Positions 34,931-46,851 of a DNA stretch of 64,000 nucleotides are shown piece by piece (position 1 is the stretch's first letter; each line of letters begins with the position of its first letter). The notes beneath the pieces are model-generated. The model saw nothing but the letters and a program-made list of their open reading frames with translations. It ran no database searches and was not told the origin of the DNA. The stretch lies in assembly GCF_003261055.1 (NCBI RefSeq), contig NZ_CP030073.1, positions 4,712,001 through 4,776,000 of the forward strand. Reading direction: 5' to 3'. Both the position numbers and the translations under genes were made by a program. This DNA comes from Streptomyces cadmiisoli. GTDB lineage: Bacteria > Actinomycetota > Actinomycetes > Streptomycetales > Streptomycetaceae.

Positions 34931-37006
34931 ATGGGACTGCGCGAAGGCGGACGACGGGACGGCTGCGACCGGGGAGCGCGCGGGCGGCCGCGGCGACTTC
35001 ACCGGCTCGCGCTGCTGGGCCCCCTGCTGGTCCTGTTCCTGCTCGGCGGTGCCGGGCCCGCCTCCGCGCACGCCGGACTCGGCGGCACCGACCCCCGGGA
35101 CGGCACCGTCCTCGACTCCGCCCCCCGGCATCTCACCCTGAACTTCACCGAGTCCGTCGGACTGCTCGACGACTCGGTCCGGGTCATCGGGCCCGACAAC
35201 CGCCGGGTCCGCACCGGTGAGGCCGAACTCGTGGACGGCGGTTCCGACACGGTCCGGCTGAGCCTGCCGCCCGGCCTGCGGGACGGCACCTACACCGTGG
35301 CCTGGCGGGTGGTCTCCGCGGACAGTCACCCCGTCTCGGGCGCCTTCCTCTTCTCGGTCGGCGCGCCCTCCGCGACCACCACCGCCGTCACCGCGCCGAC
35401 CGAGGACCCGGCCACCACCGGGCTCCACAACATCGCCCGCTATGCGGCCTACGCGGCGCTGGCGCTGCTCGTGGGCGTCCTGGTGTTCACGGCCGCGGTG
35501 CTCGGCGGCCCCTCCGAGGCACTGCGCCGGCTGGTCCCGGCGGCCGGTACGGCGCTGCTGGCGTCCACGGCGGTGCTGCTGCTGGTCCGCGGCCCCTACG
35601 AGCGCGGCACCGGCCTCGCGGACGTCCTCGACCCCGGCGCCCTGACCGCCACGCTGACCAGCCGGCCGGGCATGGCGCTGCTGGCCCGGCCCGTACTGCT
35701 GGCCGGGGTCTTCCTGCTGGTCCGCCGCGCGCCGCGCCCCTGGCGCCGCGGACACGCCGTCCTCGGCGGGGTCCTCGCCGTCGGCCTGGCGCTCACCTGG
35801 GCCGCCGCCGAGCACGCCTCCGCGGGTATCCAGGTCCCCCTGGCCATGACCTCCTCGGTGCTGCACCTGCTCGCCATGGCCGTCTGGCTGGGCGGGCTGG
35901 CCGCCCTGCTGACCGTGCTGCGCCGCGCCCCGCGGGACCTCACGCTCCCCGCCGTCACCCGTTTCTCCCGGCTCGCCCTCGCGTGCGTGGCCGTCCTGAC
36001 CGTCACCGGCGCCTACCAGTCCTGGCGCGGCCTCGGCTCCTGGGACGCCCTCACCGGTACGGCGTACGGCCGCCTGCTGCTCGCCAAGCTGGTCGCGGTG
36101 ACCCTGCTGCTCGCGGCGGCGGCCGTCTCCCGCCGCTGGACATCCGACTGGGCGTCCTCGGCCGGGGTGAACCGGGAGTCGGCGGAGACTGCTTCTGCCG
36201 GCGTGGGCGGCGAGTCGGCGGAGGCTGCTTCTGTCGGCGTGGGCGGGTCGGCTGAGGGGGCCTCAGCCGGCGAGCCCCGAGTGGCGGCCGAGGTGGCATC
36301 GGGGGTCGCGGTGGCGTCGTCCGCGGGCGGCCCGGGGGCCGTGGCCGGAGTGGTCGAGGGCGCCCCGACCGGCACGAGCGGGGCGACGGCCGAGGGTGAA
36401 TCGGGGCCTGCGAGCGGTCCGCCGGCCCGTGGCTTTGGGGATGCCGCCGCGCGGTCGGCCGGCGACACCGAGGACCCGGCACTCCCCGCACGCTCCGCAC
36501 CGCCGGACGGCACCCACCACCGGCGAGCCCTGCGCCGGTCCGTCGGCGTCGAGTTCGCGACGGGCGTCGTCGTCCTGGCGATCACCACGCTGCTCACGGT
36601 CACCCTGCCCGGCAGGGCCGACGCGGAGAGCGCCGCCGCGCGATCGGCCCAGGCGTCCGGCACGGCCGACGCGTTCAGCGGCATGGTCCCCTTCGACGTC
36701 GGTACGCCGACGGGGCGGGGCAAGGCGCAGATCGAGGTCTCCCCGGGCCGCGTCGGCACCAACCGGATCCAGGTGGTGACGTACGGCCCGGACGACGGTC
36801 TGTCCATCGTTCCCGAAGTACGCCTCACCTTCACCCTGCGCGCGCAGGACGTCGGCCCGATCGACGCCGAACTGGAGAACCGGGGCGGCTACTGGGCCAC
36901 GGACTCGCTCCGGCTGCCGCTGCCGGGCGTCTGGACGATGAAGATCACCGTCCGGACGACGGAGACCGACCAGGTCACGGTGGAGAAGGACATCCGCGTC
37001 GGCTAG
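34931..37006 (+). CDS. CopC-CopD fusion copper protein
   Basis: 691 aa. A signal peptide (LALLGPLLVLFLLGGAGPA) ends before HAGLGGTDPRDG, whose mature N-terminal His is the Cu(II) ligand of CopC. The CopC domain extends to about residue 145 (DGTYTVAWRVVSADSHPVSG). The CopD membrane domain (about 160-420) has several TMs (YAAYAALALLVGVLVFTAAV, MAVWLGGLAALLTVL). A low-complexity Ala/Gly/Glu stretch (about 420-540) precedes a last TM and a C-terminal extracellular beta domain (KAQIEVSPGRVGTNRIQVVT). Likely copper import or handling in the envelope. GGAG precedes ATG; the upstream in-frame extension is rejected. Confidence 0.88.
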   Translation: MGLREGGRRDGCDRGARGRPRRLHRLALLGPLLVLFLLGGAGPASAHAGLGGTDPRDGTVLDSAPRHLTLNFTESVGLLDDSVRVIGPDNRRVRTGEAELVDGGSDTVRLSLPPGLRDGTYTVAWRVVSADSHPVSGAFLFSVGAPSATTTAVTAPTEDPATTGLHNIARYAAYAALALLVGVLVFTAAVLGGPSEALRRLVPAAGTALLASTAVLLLVRGPYERGTGLADVLDPGALTATLTSRPGMALLARPVLLAGVFLLVRRAPRPWRRGHAVLGGVLAVGLALTWAAAEHASAGIQVPLAMTSSVLHLLAMAVWLGGLAALLTVLRRAPRDLTLPAVTRFSRLALACVAVLTVTGAYQSWRGLGSWDALTGTAYGRLLLAKLVAVTLLLAAAAVSRRWTSDWASSAGVNRESAETASAGVGGESAEAASVGVGGSAEGASAGEPRVAAEVASGVAVASSAGGPGAVAGVVEGAPTGTSGATAEGESGPASGPPARGFGDAAARSAGDTEDPALPARSAPPDGTHHRRALRRSVGVEFATGVVVLAITTLLTVTLPGRADAESAAARSAQASGTADAFSGMVPFDVGTPTGRGKAQIEVSPGRVGTNRIQVVTYGPDDGLSIVPEVRLTFTLRAQDVGPIDAELENRGGYWATDSLRLPLPGVWTMKITVRTTETDQVTVEKDIRVG

Positions 37007-37115
37007 TTCCGGACCCCGAGCGATGTTTGATTCTGTCGGTTTCCTCCTGTGGTGTTCGGTGTCCCACCCTGCCCGAAGATGACGATCACGTTTCAACAAA
37101 GGGTGAGGAGTGGTC

Positions 37116-37145
37116 TTGACGCATGACAGGACATGCCGCTGTGAT
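37116..37145 (+). promoter_or_regulatory. candidate promoter of sugar ABC operon
   Basis: TTGACG (37116-37121), an 18-bp gap and a weak TGTGAT (37140-37145). Just downstream, TTGATTTCTGATTGTTTTCG includes AT-rich repeated elements of the sort bound by DeoR or LacI-type sugar regulators. Weak evidence. Confidence 0.35.
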
Positions 37146-37228
37146 TACGCCACCCTCGTGTTCGGACGGGTTGATTTCTGATTGTTTTCGACCAGCTGTC
37201 GGGTCGGATCGTCCCCCCAGGAGCCGTC

Positions 37229-38539
37229 ATGCGCAGAACTCCCTCCGGTCTCACCCTCCCTGACCCGAGCCGCCGCACCCTGTTGCGCGGCATCGGCGGC
37301 GCCGCCGCTCTAGGCGCCGGAATACCCCTGCTCAGCGCGTGCGGCGGCAGCGGTACGGCGGCCGACCCCAAGACGATCACCCTGGGCTCCAAGGCGTCCG
37401 ACCCCGTGCCGAAGAAGGCGTTCGCCGACATCTACGCCGCGTTCCGGAAGAAGTCCGGGCTCACGGTCGACGTGAACACCAAGGACTCCAACACCTTCCA
37501 GGAGCAGATCAACTCCTACCTCCAGGGCACGCCCGACGACGTGTTCACCTGGTTCGCGGGCTACCGCATGCAGTTCTTCGCGGCCAAGGGCCTCGCCACC
37601 CCGATCGACGACGTCTGGGAGACGATCGGCGGGAACTTCCCCGACGCGATGAAGGCGCTCAGCAAGGGCGAGGACGGCAAGTACTACTTCGTACCGCTCT
37701 ACACGTACCCCTGGGCGGTCTTCTACCGGAAGAGCCTCTTCGCGGAGAAGGGCTACGAAGTCCCCACCACCTGGGACGACTTCCTCGCCCTGTGCGAGCG
37801 GATGCAGAAGGACGGCCTGGTCCCGATCGCCTTCGGCGACAAGGACGCCTGGCCCGCCCTCGGCACTTTCGACCAGCTCAACTTCCGCAAGAACGGCTAC
37901 GAGTTCCATGTCGACCTGATGGCCGGCAAGGCCTCGTGGACCGACGCCAAGGTGCGGGCCGCCTTCGACCTGTGGGCGGAGATCCTCCCGTTCCACCAGG
38001 AGGGCGCCATGGGCCGCACCTGGCAGGACGCGGCCCAGACCCTGGTGGCGAAGAAGGCCGGCATGTACCTCCTGGGCACGTTCGTGGCGCAGCAGTTCAC
38101 CGACCCGGCCGACCTGGACGACCTCGACTTCTTCGCCTTCCCGGAGATCGACCCGGCGCACGGCCAGGAGACCGTCGAGGCGCCCACCGACGGCTTCATG
38201 CTCAGCAAGAGCCCCAAGAACAAGGCGGGTTCGGTCGAACTGCTGGAGTATCTGGGCAGCCCGGAGGCCGAGGAGATCTACCTCGAGTCCGACCCCAGTG
38301 TGGTGGCCGCCTCCACCAAGGCCGACACCTCCGCGTACACCGCGCTCCAGAAGAAGGCGTACGAGATGATCAGCGGCGCCGGGAACCTCACCCAGTTCAT
38401 GGACCGCGACAGCCGCCCGGACTTCACCTCCACCGTGATGCAGCCCGCGTTGCAGAAGTTCATCCGCGACCCCAAGGGCATCGACGCGCTGCTCACCTCG
38501 ATCGAGCGCCAGAAGAAGACGATCTTCGCGTCCTCATGA
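37229..38539 (+). CDS. sugar ABC transporter substrate-binding lipoprotein
   Basis: 436 aa. A twin-arginine-like signal (SRRTLLRGIGG) is followed by lipobox LLSAC, so it is a lipid-anchored protein on the outer membrane face. The body matches family-1 extracellular solute-binding proteins: NTFQEQINSYLQGTPDDVFT, YPWAVFYRKSLFAEKGYEVP, TWDDFLALCERMQKDGLVPI, TDGFMLSKSPKNKAGSVELL. Two permeases follow by ATGA overlaps, with no ATPase gene, as in MsiK-energised systems. Sugar specificity unknown. CAGGAG precedes ATG. Confidence 0.92.
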   Translation: MRRTPSGLTLPDPSRRTLLRGIGGAAALGAGIPLLSACGGSGTAADPKTITLGSKASDPVPKKAFADIYAAFRKKSGLTVDVNTKDSNTFQEQINSYLQGTPDDVFTWFAGYRMQFFAAKGLATPIDDVWETIGGNFPDAMKALSKGEDGKYYFVPLYTYPWAVFYRKSLFAEKGYEVPTTWDDFLALCERMQKDGLVPIAFGDKDAWPALGTFDQLNFRKNGYEFHVDLMAGKASWTDAKVRAAFDLWAEILPFHQEGAMGRTWQDAAQTLVAKKAGMYLLGTFVAQQFTDPADLDDLDFFAFPEIDPAHGQETVEAPTDGFMLSKSPKNKAGSVELLEYLGSPEAEEIYLESDPSVVAASTKADTSAYTALQKKAYEMISGAGNLTQFMDRDSRPDFTSTVMQPALQKFIRDPKGIDALLTSIERQKKTIFASS

Positions 38540-39516
38540 CCACCGACATCACCGAGGAGATCCCGGAGGCGGGCACCGTCCCGCCCCCGGGTGGCGCGCC
38601 CGGCCGGCGGAAGGTGCCGTCCGGGCACCGCCGGCTGCTCACCCGCCGCGACCGGCTCACGCTCGGTCTGATGGCGGGCCTGCCCACCGTCCTGCACATC
38701 GCCCTGGTCTGGGTGACCGCGCTCGCCTCGATCGCGCTCGCGTTCACCACCTGGGACGGCATCGGCTTCGACGCCATCCGGTGGGTCGGACTGCAGAACT
38801 TCCGGGAACTGTTCGAACAGAACCCGCAGTTCTGGCCCGCCGTCCGGCACAACGTCGTCTGGTTCGCCGTGCTGATCGTGATCCCGACCCCGCTCGGCCT
38901 CTTCCTGGCCGTGCAACTGGACAAGCGGATCCGGTTCAGCCGCGTCTACCAGACGGCGTTCTTCCTGCCGGTCGTACTGTCCATGGCCGTGATCGGGTTC
39001 GTCTGGCAGCTCGTCTACAACCCCGACACGGGCCTGATCAACAGCGTCATCGGGGCCAACGAGCCCGGCAAGTACATCGACTGGATCGGCGACCCCGACC
39101 TCAACCTGTGGGCCGTCCTGATCGCCGCGTCCTGGCGCCACACCGGCTACATGATGATCCTCTACCTGGCCGGCCTGAAGAGCGTCGACCCGTCCCTGCG
39201 CGAGGCCGCCGCCCTCGACGGCGCCGGCGAGTGGCAGGCGTTCAGGAACGTCATCTTCCCGACCCTGCGCCCCACCAACACCATCGTCCTGGTCGTCACG
39301 GTCATCGAGGCGCTGCGCGCCTTCGACCTCGTCTTCGTCTTCAACGGCGGCGCCGAGGGCACCGAACTGCTGTCGATCCTGGTGACCAGCAACATCATCG
39401 GTGAGTCGAGCCGGATCGGCTACGGATCGGCCATCGCGGTCGTCCTGCTGCTGATCTCCCTCGTCGTGATCGTTCCTTACCTGGTGAGCACCTTCCGGAA
39501 GGAGCGGCGAGCATGA
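38536..39516 (+). CDS. sugar ABC transporter permease 1 (MalF-like)
   Basis: 326 aa. Six membrane helices and the EAA loop SLREAAALDGAGEWQAFRNV, which contacts the ATPase. It begins with a polar 45-residue extension, then RLTLGLMAGLPTVLHIALVW. QNFRELFEQ and the FNGGAEGTELLSILV region are usual for the MalF/UgpA class. ATG overlaps the binding-protein stop, and the end overlaps the next permease, so all three are one translation unit. Confidence 0.93.
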   Translation: MTTDITEEIPEAGTVPPPGGAPGRRKVPSGHRRLLTRRDRLTLGLMAGLPTVLHIALVWVTALASIALAFTTWDGIGFDAIRWVGLQNFRELFEQNPQFWPAVRHNVVWFAVLIVIPTPLGLFLAVQLDKRIRFSRVYQTAFFLPVVLSMAVIGFVWQLVYNPDTGLINSVIGANEPGKYIDWIGDPDLNLWAVLIAASWRHTGYMMILYLAGLKSVDPSLREAAALDGAGEWQAFRNVIFPTLRPTNTIVLVVTVIEALRAFDLVFVFNGGAEGTELLSILVTSNIIGESSRIGYGSAIAVVLLLISLVVIVPYLVSTFRKERRA

Positions 39517-40409
39517 GCACCGCGACCGCACCGGTGAACGCGCCGCGCAGGCGCCCGCCGGTCCGTCCCGCCCGGGTCCTGCTGCACATCGTCCTCGGCA
39601 GCATGGCGCTGGCCTGGCTGGCCCCGCTGCTCTGGGCGGTCTACGCGGCCCTGCGCCCGTACGCCGAGACCAGCGAGAAGGGCTATGTGTCCCTGCCGGA
39701 CACGCTGAGCCCGGACAACTTCACCGACGCGTTCACCCAGTCGGACATGACGCACTACTTCGGCAACACGCTGCTGATCGCGGTCCCGGCCGTGCTGCTG
39801 ACGCTGTTCCTGTCGTCGATGGTCGCCTTCTACGTCGCCCGCTTCGACTTCCGGGTCAACCTGGCGCTGCTGCTGGTCTTCACGGCGGGCAACCTGCTCC
39901 CGCAGCAGGTCCTGATCACCCCGCTGTACCGCCTGTACCTGCTCGTGGACCTGCCGGGCATCACGATGAGCGGGAAGCTGTACGACTCGGCGCTCGGCCT
40001 GGTGCTGATCCATGTGGCGTTCCAGTCCGGCTTCTGCGCCTTCGTCCTGAGCAACTACATGCGCTCACTGCCGCACGAGCTGACCGAGGCGGCGCTCGTC
40101 GACGGGGCCTCCGTGTGGCGGCTGTACTGGCAGATCACGCTGCCGCTGTGCCGTCCCGCGATGGCCGCCCTGGCCACCCTGCTGTCCATCTGGATCTACA
40201 ACGACTTCTTCTGGGCCCTCGTGCTGATCTCCACCGGCGAGAACATGCCGATCACCTCGGCGCTGAACAACCTCTCCGGCCAGTACTTCACCGATCCCAA
40301 CCTGGTCGCCGCCGGCGCCCTGCTCACCGCGATCCCGACGCTGATCGTCTACTTCCTGCTCCAGCGGCAGTTCGTCAGCGGCCTCACACTCGGCGCCAAC
40401 AAGGGCTGA
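39513..40409 (+). CDS. sugar ABC transporter permease 2 (MalG-like)
   Basis: 298 aa. The EAA loop is LPHELTEAALVDGASVWRLY; six TMs include VLLHIVLGSMALAWLAPLLW and VLLTLFLSSMVAFYVARFDF. The C-terminus QRQFVSGLTLGANKG is the standard MalG-type ending. Start overlaps permease 1 by ATGA. Followed by a convergent terminator. Confidence 0.94.
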   Translation: MSTATAPVNAPRRRPPVRPARVLLHIVLGSMALAWLAPLLWAVYAALRPYAETSEKGYVSLPDTLSPDNFTDAFTQSDMTHYFGNTLLIAVPAVLLTLFLSSMVAFYVARFDFRVNLALLLVFTAGNLLPQQVLITPLYRLYLLVDLPGITMSGKLYDSALGLVLIHVAFQSGFCAFVLSNYMRSLPHELTEAALVDGASVWRLYWQITLPLCRPAMAALATLLSIWIYNDFFWALVLISTGENMPITSALNNLSGQYFTDPNLVAAGALLTAIPTLIVYFLLQRQFVSGLTLGANKG

Positions 40410-40435
40410 CGCCCGCCCGGACCGCCCGGACCACC

Positions 40436-40462
40436 CCGCCCGGACCCGCCCCGTCCGGGCGG
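40436..40462. terminator. convergent terminator
   Basis: CCGCCCGGAC (40436-40445) pairs with GTCCGGGCGG (40453-40462) between the permease and kinase genes, which converge. Confidence 0.7.
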
Positions 40463-40467
40463 CCCGT

Positions 40468-42681
<2,214 letters not shown>

Positions 42682-42730
42682 CCGTCCCGTTCGTCCCGTT
42701 CGTCCTCAGCGGTGCGGCGCGTCGGCGGCC

Positions 42731-44875
42731 TCAGGACGTCGGGAGGTCCGCCGTACCGACGTACTCGAACCGGCCGCCGGCGGCCCGGTAGTGATGGAAC
42801 CGCGGTGAGCTGCGCCGCCCCTGCTCGTCGAACGCGTACGTCCCGGCGAGGCCCTTGAACTCGGCCTTGGCCAGGGCCGCGGCGACCTCGGTGCGGCGAG
42901 GCCGCCGGCCGTCCTTCCCGGCGAGCGCGGTGAGCCGGTCGATCACCAGTCGCGTGACGTCGTAGGCCTCGGCCGCCCAGATGCCCGGCGCCGCGCCGAA
43001 CCGCTCGCGGTACGCGGCGGCGAAGTCCCGCAGCGGCTCGCCGGCCGGATCGATGTACGAGGCCAGCACCTGCCAGTCGTCCTCCGCGCCGCCCGCCGCG
43101 GAGGTGAAGCCGGCGGTGGCCGAGGACGCCTCCAGGAACCGCGGTCCCGCGAAGCCCCGGTCGGCGAGGGCCCGCGCGACGGCCGCGGCCCGCTCGGGGG
43201 TGCCCTTGTAGCAGAAGCCGTCGATGCCGTGGTCCAGCATGTCGGCGACCACCGACGCCGGATCGGGCGCGACGGCGGGCACGACCCGCGTGTACAGGTC
43301 CATGTCCATGCTCTGCGCCACCGCGTGGGTGATGCTCACGGACTCCATGACGGTGACCCCGCCCGCCCGGTCGGCCAGCAGCCCCGGACGCCGCGAACCC
43401 TGCGCGCCGAGCTGGACCAGGGTGGTGACCGCGGCGAAGTCGGCCGTCGGCGCGGCGTGGAAGTAGATCCCCGACTTGCTCAGCCGGGCCGCGAGCGCCG
43501 CGGAGGCGGAGAGTTCGGAGACCGTCACCAGCGGCAGCCCCGCCCCCTCGTACACCTCCAGCGCGCCCTCCGCCGAGGCGTAGCCGGTCGGACCGAGGAC
43601 GGCGAGCGCGCCGCTCTTCCCGGTGAGCCGCTGCGCCGCCGCCCGGGCCCGCGCGGCGTCGCCCCGGTCGTCCGCGACGTCGAGCGCGAGCGTGAACGGC
43701 CTGTTCTTGCGGGAGTTGAACCGCTCCACGGCCAGCCGCGCCGCCCGCTCCTGCTCCCGCCCCGCTTCCTTCTGCGGCCCGGTGAGGTCCGCCTGGACCC
43801 CGATCACCCAGGTGGGACCGGTGGACCGCGCCGGAGCCTCCTCGTCGTCCCGCAGCGCCGCCCACAGTGCCGCGCCGCCACCGGCCGCGAGTACGGCGGC
43901 ACCACCCGCCGCCAGCGTCAGGAACCGGCGGCGGCCCGGCGCCGGGGTATCGGCCTGCGCCCCGACCTCGGTGGGCTCGACGCCGGGCAGGGCCAGCAGC
44001 TCCGCCGAGCGGTCGGCCACCATCCGCACCACCGGGTCCGGCAGCCAGTCGACGGAGTTCTCCGGCGCGTCCTCCACCAGCTCCGCGTCGACCTGCTCGG
44101 CCGTGGGCCGGTTCGCCGGATCCTTGTCCAGGCAGCGCACCAGCAGGGCCCGCAGCTCCTCGTCCGCTACGCCGTCCAGTTCCGGGGCGTCGTGGACGGT
44201 GCGGTACAGCAGCGCGTCCACCGCTCCGGTGCCGAACGGCGGCCGGCCCGTCGCCGCGTACGCCAGGACGCAGCCCAGCGAGAACACGTCGCTCTCCGGG
44301 CCCACCCGACGGGCCCGTGCCTGTTCGGGGGAGAGGAAGCCGGGGGTGCCGACCACCATGTCGGTGGCGGTCAGCTCCGTCGCCCCGGCGGCCGTGGGCC
44401 GCGCGATCCCGAAGTCGATCAGCCGCGGCCCGTCCAGCGCGAGCAGGACGTTGCCGGGTTTGACGTCCCGGTGCACCAGCTCCGCCGTGTGCACCGAGGC
44501 CAGGGCCCGCGCCAGCACCTTGCCCAGCACCCGTACCGCGCGCGCCGGCAGCGGCCCGCACGCCGCGACCGCCTCGGCCAGCGACGGCCCCGGCACGAAC
44601 GCCGTCGCCAGCCACGGTGCCTCGGCCTCCGCGTCGGCGCCCAGCACCCGTACCACCCAGGGACTGTCCACCCGCCCGGCGGACGCCGCCTCGCGGCGGA
44701 ACCGGGCCCGGAACTCCTGCTCCCCGGCGTACTCGGGCAGGATCACCTTCACCGCCGCCAACTCGCCCGACTCGGCACGGGCCAGGTACACGACACCCAT
44801 GCCGCCCGCGCCCAGCCGCCCCAGCAGCCGGTGGCCGCCCAGCCGCGACGGATCCGACGGAATCAGCCGCTCCAT
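42731..44875 (-). CDS. Ser/Thr kinase fused to periplasmic-binding domain (copy 1)
   Basis: 714 aa. Same order as its neighbour: kinase (GAGGMGVVYLA, HRDVKPGNVLLA, DFGIA, GTPGFLSPEQ), TM (FLTLAAGGAAVLAAGGGAAL, about 318-340), and type 1 periplasmic-binding domain (VIGVQADLTGPQKEAGREQE, ALAVLGPTGYASAEGALEVY, GIWAAEAYDVTRLVIDRLTA). All kinase catalytic residues are intact. ATG 44875 overlaps the upstream lipoprotein stop (TGATG), with GGAGG 6 nt before it. Ligand and kinase targets are unknown. Confidence 0.92.
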   Translation of the reverse strand: MERLIPSDPSRLGGHRLLGRLGAGGMGVVYLARAESGELAAVKVILPEYAGEQEFRARFRREAASAGRVDSPWVVRVLGADAEAEAPWLATAFVPGPSLAEAVAACGPLPARAVRVLGKVLARALASVHTAELVHRDVKPGNVLLALDGPRLIDFGIARPTAAGATELTATDMVVGTPGFLSPEQARARRVGPESDVFSLGCVLAYAATGRPPFGTGAVDALLYRTVHDAPELDGVADEELRALLVRCLDKDPANRPTAEQVDAELVEDAPENSVDWLPDPVVRMVADRSAELLALPGVEPTEVGAQADTPAPGRRRFLTLAAGGAAVLAAGGGAALWAALRDDEEAPARSTGPTWVIGVQADLTGPQKEAGREQERAARLAVERFNSRKNRPFTLALDVADDRGDAARARAAAQRLTGKSGALAVLGPTGYASAEGALEVYEGAGLPLVTVSELSASAALAARLSKSGIYFHAAPTADFAAVTTLVQLGAQGSRRPGLLADRAGGVTVMESVSITHAVAQSMDMDLYTRVVPAVAPDPASVVADMLDHGIDGFCYKGTPERAAAVARALADRGFAGPRFLEASSATAGFTSAAGGAEDDWQVLASYIDPAGEPLRDFAAAYRERFGAAPGIWAAEAYDVTRLVIDRLTALAGKDGRRPRRTEVAAALAKAEFKGLAGTYAFDEQGRRSSPRFHHYRAAGGRFEYVGTADLPTS

Positions 44876-45765
44876 CACGCACCTCCGTTCGTGCCCGACG
44901 CGGACGCGCCCTGCGAGCTCTCGGGCTCCGGCGTGCCGGTGGCCGCCGCGGCGTCCGGGCCGATCTCCCGCTGCACGTGCACCATCACCCGCGCCAGCGG
45001 CTCCTGGACCAGCCGCTGCACCTCGTCGGCGGAACGTCCGGGACCACCGCACGCGGAGACGGCCGCGACCACCGAACCCAGCGTCACCTGCTGCCACAGA
45101 TACGGATACGGGCCGCCCCGGGCGTCACTGCTGCACCGGCCGCTCTCCAGCAGCGAGTCCTCGGTGTCGACGTTGCCGCCCTCGCCCCGACCGAACGCGC
45201 TCGATGTGAGCCCGATGAGCCGTTCCCCCGGCCGCAGCAGCTGCTCCTCGCAGCCGAGGGCCTCCTCCAGCATCGTGGCCTGCTCCCACGCCGCGTCCGT
45301 CGCGGTGCGGTGCACGGTGACCGTGGCCGACAGCCGCATCGACCCCTTGCCGCCCCCGGTCGGCACGTCGAAGTGGCGGGTCAGCGTGGCCAGCACGTCC
45401 TTCGGCAGCTTCCGCAACTGCCAGGCGCAGTTCTCGCCCAGCACCGCCCACCGGCTCGGATCGCTCTCGTACGGCGTCGCCGGCACCACGTCCGGGCCGA
45501 ACAGCTCCGGATCGGCGATCACCTTCCGGATCAGCGCCCGCGCCTGTGCCGCGGACCCGGGCTGCCGGGCCGGGTCGACGGCCGGCCCCGACGGCGTCCC
45601 CGTCTCACCGGCCGAACCGACGTCCGCGCTCCCGCTCCGGCTCGCCTTCGGCGTCGACGGCGCGCTCGCCCCCTCGCCACCGCCCCCGCCGCCGGTGCAC
45701 CCGAGCGCCAGGACCCCGCATGCCGCCAGGGCTCCACCGACGCGCAGTGCTCTCGCGTGTGCCAC
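44875..45765 (-). CDS. lipoprotein preceding the kinase pair
   Basis: 296 aa from a GTG with a very strong GGGAGGGGGG site. The signal peptide ends in lipobox VLALGCTGG. A Ser/Gly/Pro linker precedes a globular part (SAAQARALIRKVIADPELFG, WAVLGENCAWQLRKLPKDVL, VTVHRTATDAAWEQATMLEE, LLRPGERLIGLTSSAFGRGE) with several cysteines. Translational coupling to the kinase-binding-protein gene suggests it works with that sensor, perhaps presenting a ligand. Family not recognised. Confidence 0.82.
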   Translation of the reverse strand: MAHARALRVGGALAACGVLALGCTGGGGGGEGASAPSTPKASRSGSADVGSAGETGTPSGPAVDPARQPGSAAQARALIRKVIADPELFGPDVVPATPYESDPSRWAVLGENCAWQLRKLPKDVLATLTRHFDVPTGGGKGSMRLSATVTVHRTATDAAWEQATMLEEALGCEEQLLRPGERLIGLTSSAFGRGEGGNVDTEDSLLESGRCSSDARGGPYPYLWQQVTLGSVVAAVSACGGPGRSADEVQRLVQEPLARVMVHVQREIGPDAAAATGTPEPESSQGASASGTNGGA

Positions 45766-46103
45766 GATCCCCCCTCCCTGTCGATGTCCCCTGCGTTTCC
45801 CCCGCGCGGCGGCGCCGACAGCGCCGACGGCGCCGTACGCTCCGCCGCTCACGCCCGTCACACGCCTGTACCGATGCACCGCACCCGCCACCCGGTTCCC
45901 GGCCCCCCGCCCACGACGGCGAACCGCATCGCCCCACCGGTCACCCCAACTCCCGCCAGTCTCACGGAAGTTGCAACCCCAGGGAAGCCCGGAACGCGCA
46001 CGGGGCCAGGTTCCCCACGGCATCGGTCGGCCACCGGAGAACCTGCTGAACGGAAGAAGACCGTTCGACGCGAGCACGGTCGGGCCCGGTGCCGGCTCCG
46101 AGC
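45766..46103. other. intergenic, chromosomal left flank of the integrated element
   Basis: Upstream region of the lipoprotein operon. No supported gene. It ends at the first base of the 121-bp repeat, so it is the last stretch of undisturbed chromosome. Confidence 0.6.
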
Positions 46104-46224
46104 CGGACAACGTCGAAGGGCCCCACCGCGAACGGTGGGGCCCTTCGACATCGTGCCCGGTGAGGCACTGGCGGAGGATACGAGATTCGAACTCGTGAGG
46201 GGTTGCCCCCAACACGCTTTCCAA
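46104..46224 (-). repeat. attL: 3' half of tRNA-Ser(GGA) plus terminator
   Basis: A 121-bp direct repeat identical by eye to 60383-60503. On the minus strand it begins in the anticodon loop (TTGGAAA, anticodon GGA), continues through the variable arm and T arm (GAGTTCGAATCTC) to acceptor ATCCTCC, discriminator G and an encoded CCA (46169-46171). It is followed by a 15-bp-stem terminator (46114-46128 with 46133-46147). Neither flank supplies the tRNA 5' half (an expected GGAGGAT acceptor strand), so this copy is a fragment, not a working tRNA. Confidence 0.9.
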
Positions 46225-46341
46225 CTGTGGTGGTGGGGCGATGGGGTGCGTGCAGGGGCGTTCACCTGCGTTCGTGGGCGAGCCACTCATGGGCTGCGGT
46301 TGACTCGTGGTCTCGCCTGAACGGCTGTGAACGGGGCTGAA

Positions 46342-46362
46342 TGAGACGGAAACTGAGACGGA
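46342..46362. repeat. candidate integrase arm-type site, left end
   Basis: Two TGAGACGGA copies separated by AAC. The same 21-bp string occurs at 60366-60386. In the excised circle the two would flank the att core on opposite sides, as arm-type binding sites do. Confidence 0.6.
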
Positions 46363-46502
46363 TCGAGGGTGCGGGCCTGAGCCCGGATGGACCCCCGATC
46401 TGGGGACGCCGATCCGAAGATGACCACTACTACCCGGTACTTCTCTACTCTGTGGCCCATCGCGCGGGGGTTGGGAGCCGCCGCAGACGCAGGGGTGGGG
46501 GC

Positions 46503-46730
46503 ATGATGCTAATCATTCTCATCGGGTTGGCTGTGGGTGCCGCATACGTGTGTCGCGACACACCGCTTTTCATCCCGGCAGTCATCGTCGCGATTTGCTC
46601 CTTCTGGTCCAACGGAGTCATGTCCAACTTCCGTCGAACGCATGAGGTGCCGCGCCTTGCGACGGCTGTCAGTCTGATCTGCTTCGTGTTCACCCTGATC
46701 TTTGGTGTCACCGGTTTGATCATCAGCTGA
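46503..46730 (+). CDS. small two-TM membrane protein (AICE cargo)
   Basis: About 75 aa from ATG 46503, which follows GGGGTGGGGG. Helices: LIILIGLAVGAAYVC plus PLFIPAVIVAICSFWS, and LATAVSLICFVFTLIFGVTG. Its codon use is less GC-biased than the core chromosome. The reading frame extends upstream to 46341, but that part is not convincing. Function unknown. Confidence 0.55.
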   Translation: MMLIILIGLAVGAAYVCRDTPLFIPAVIVAICSFWSNGVMSNFRRTHEVPRLATAVSLICFVFTLIFGVTGLIIS

Positions 46731-46851
46731 TCAAACCGGCCGAGTTTCGAGCATGGGCCAGAGAGACGAGCTCCCTGGGCGTGTGCGCTTGGCATGTCCT
46801 CTCATACGCTGTGGCCCACGGCACGCCGCCGTCATGGCCACGGGGAGCATG

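Noticed and set aside
46169..46224. Functional tRNA-Ser at the left att copy
   Set aside because: Only the anticodon loop to the 3' end is present; the 5' acceptor strand and D arm are missing on both sides. The same applies to 60448-60503.
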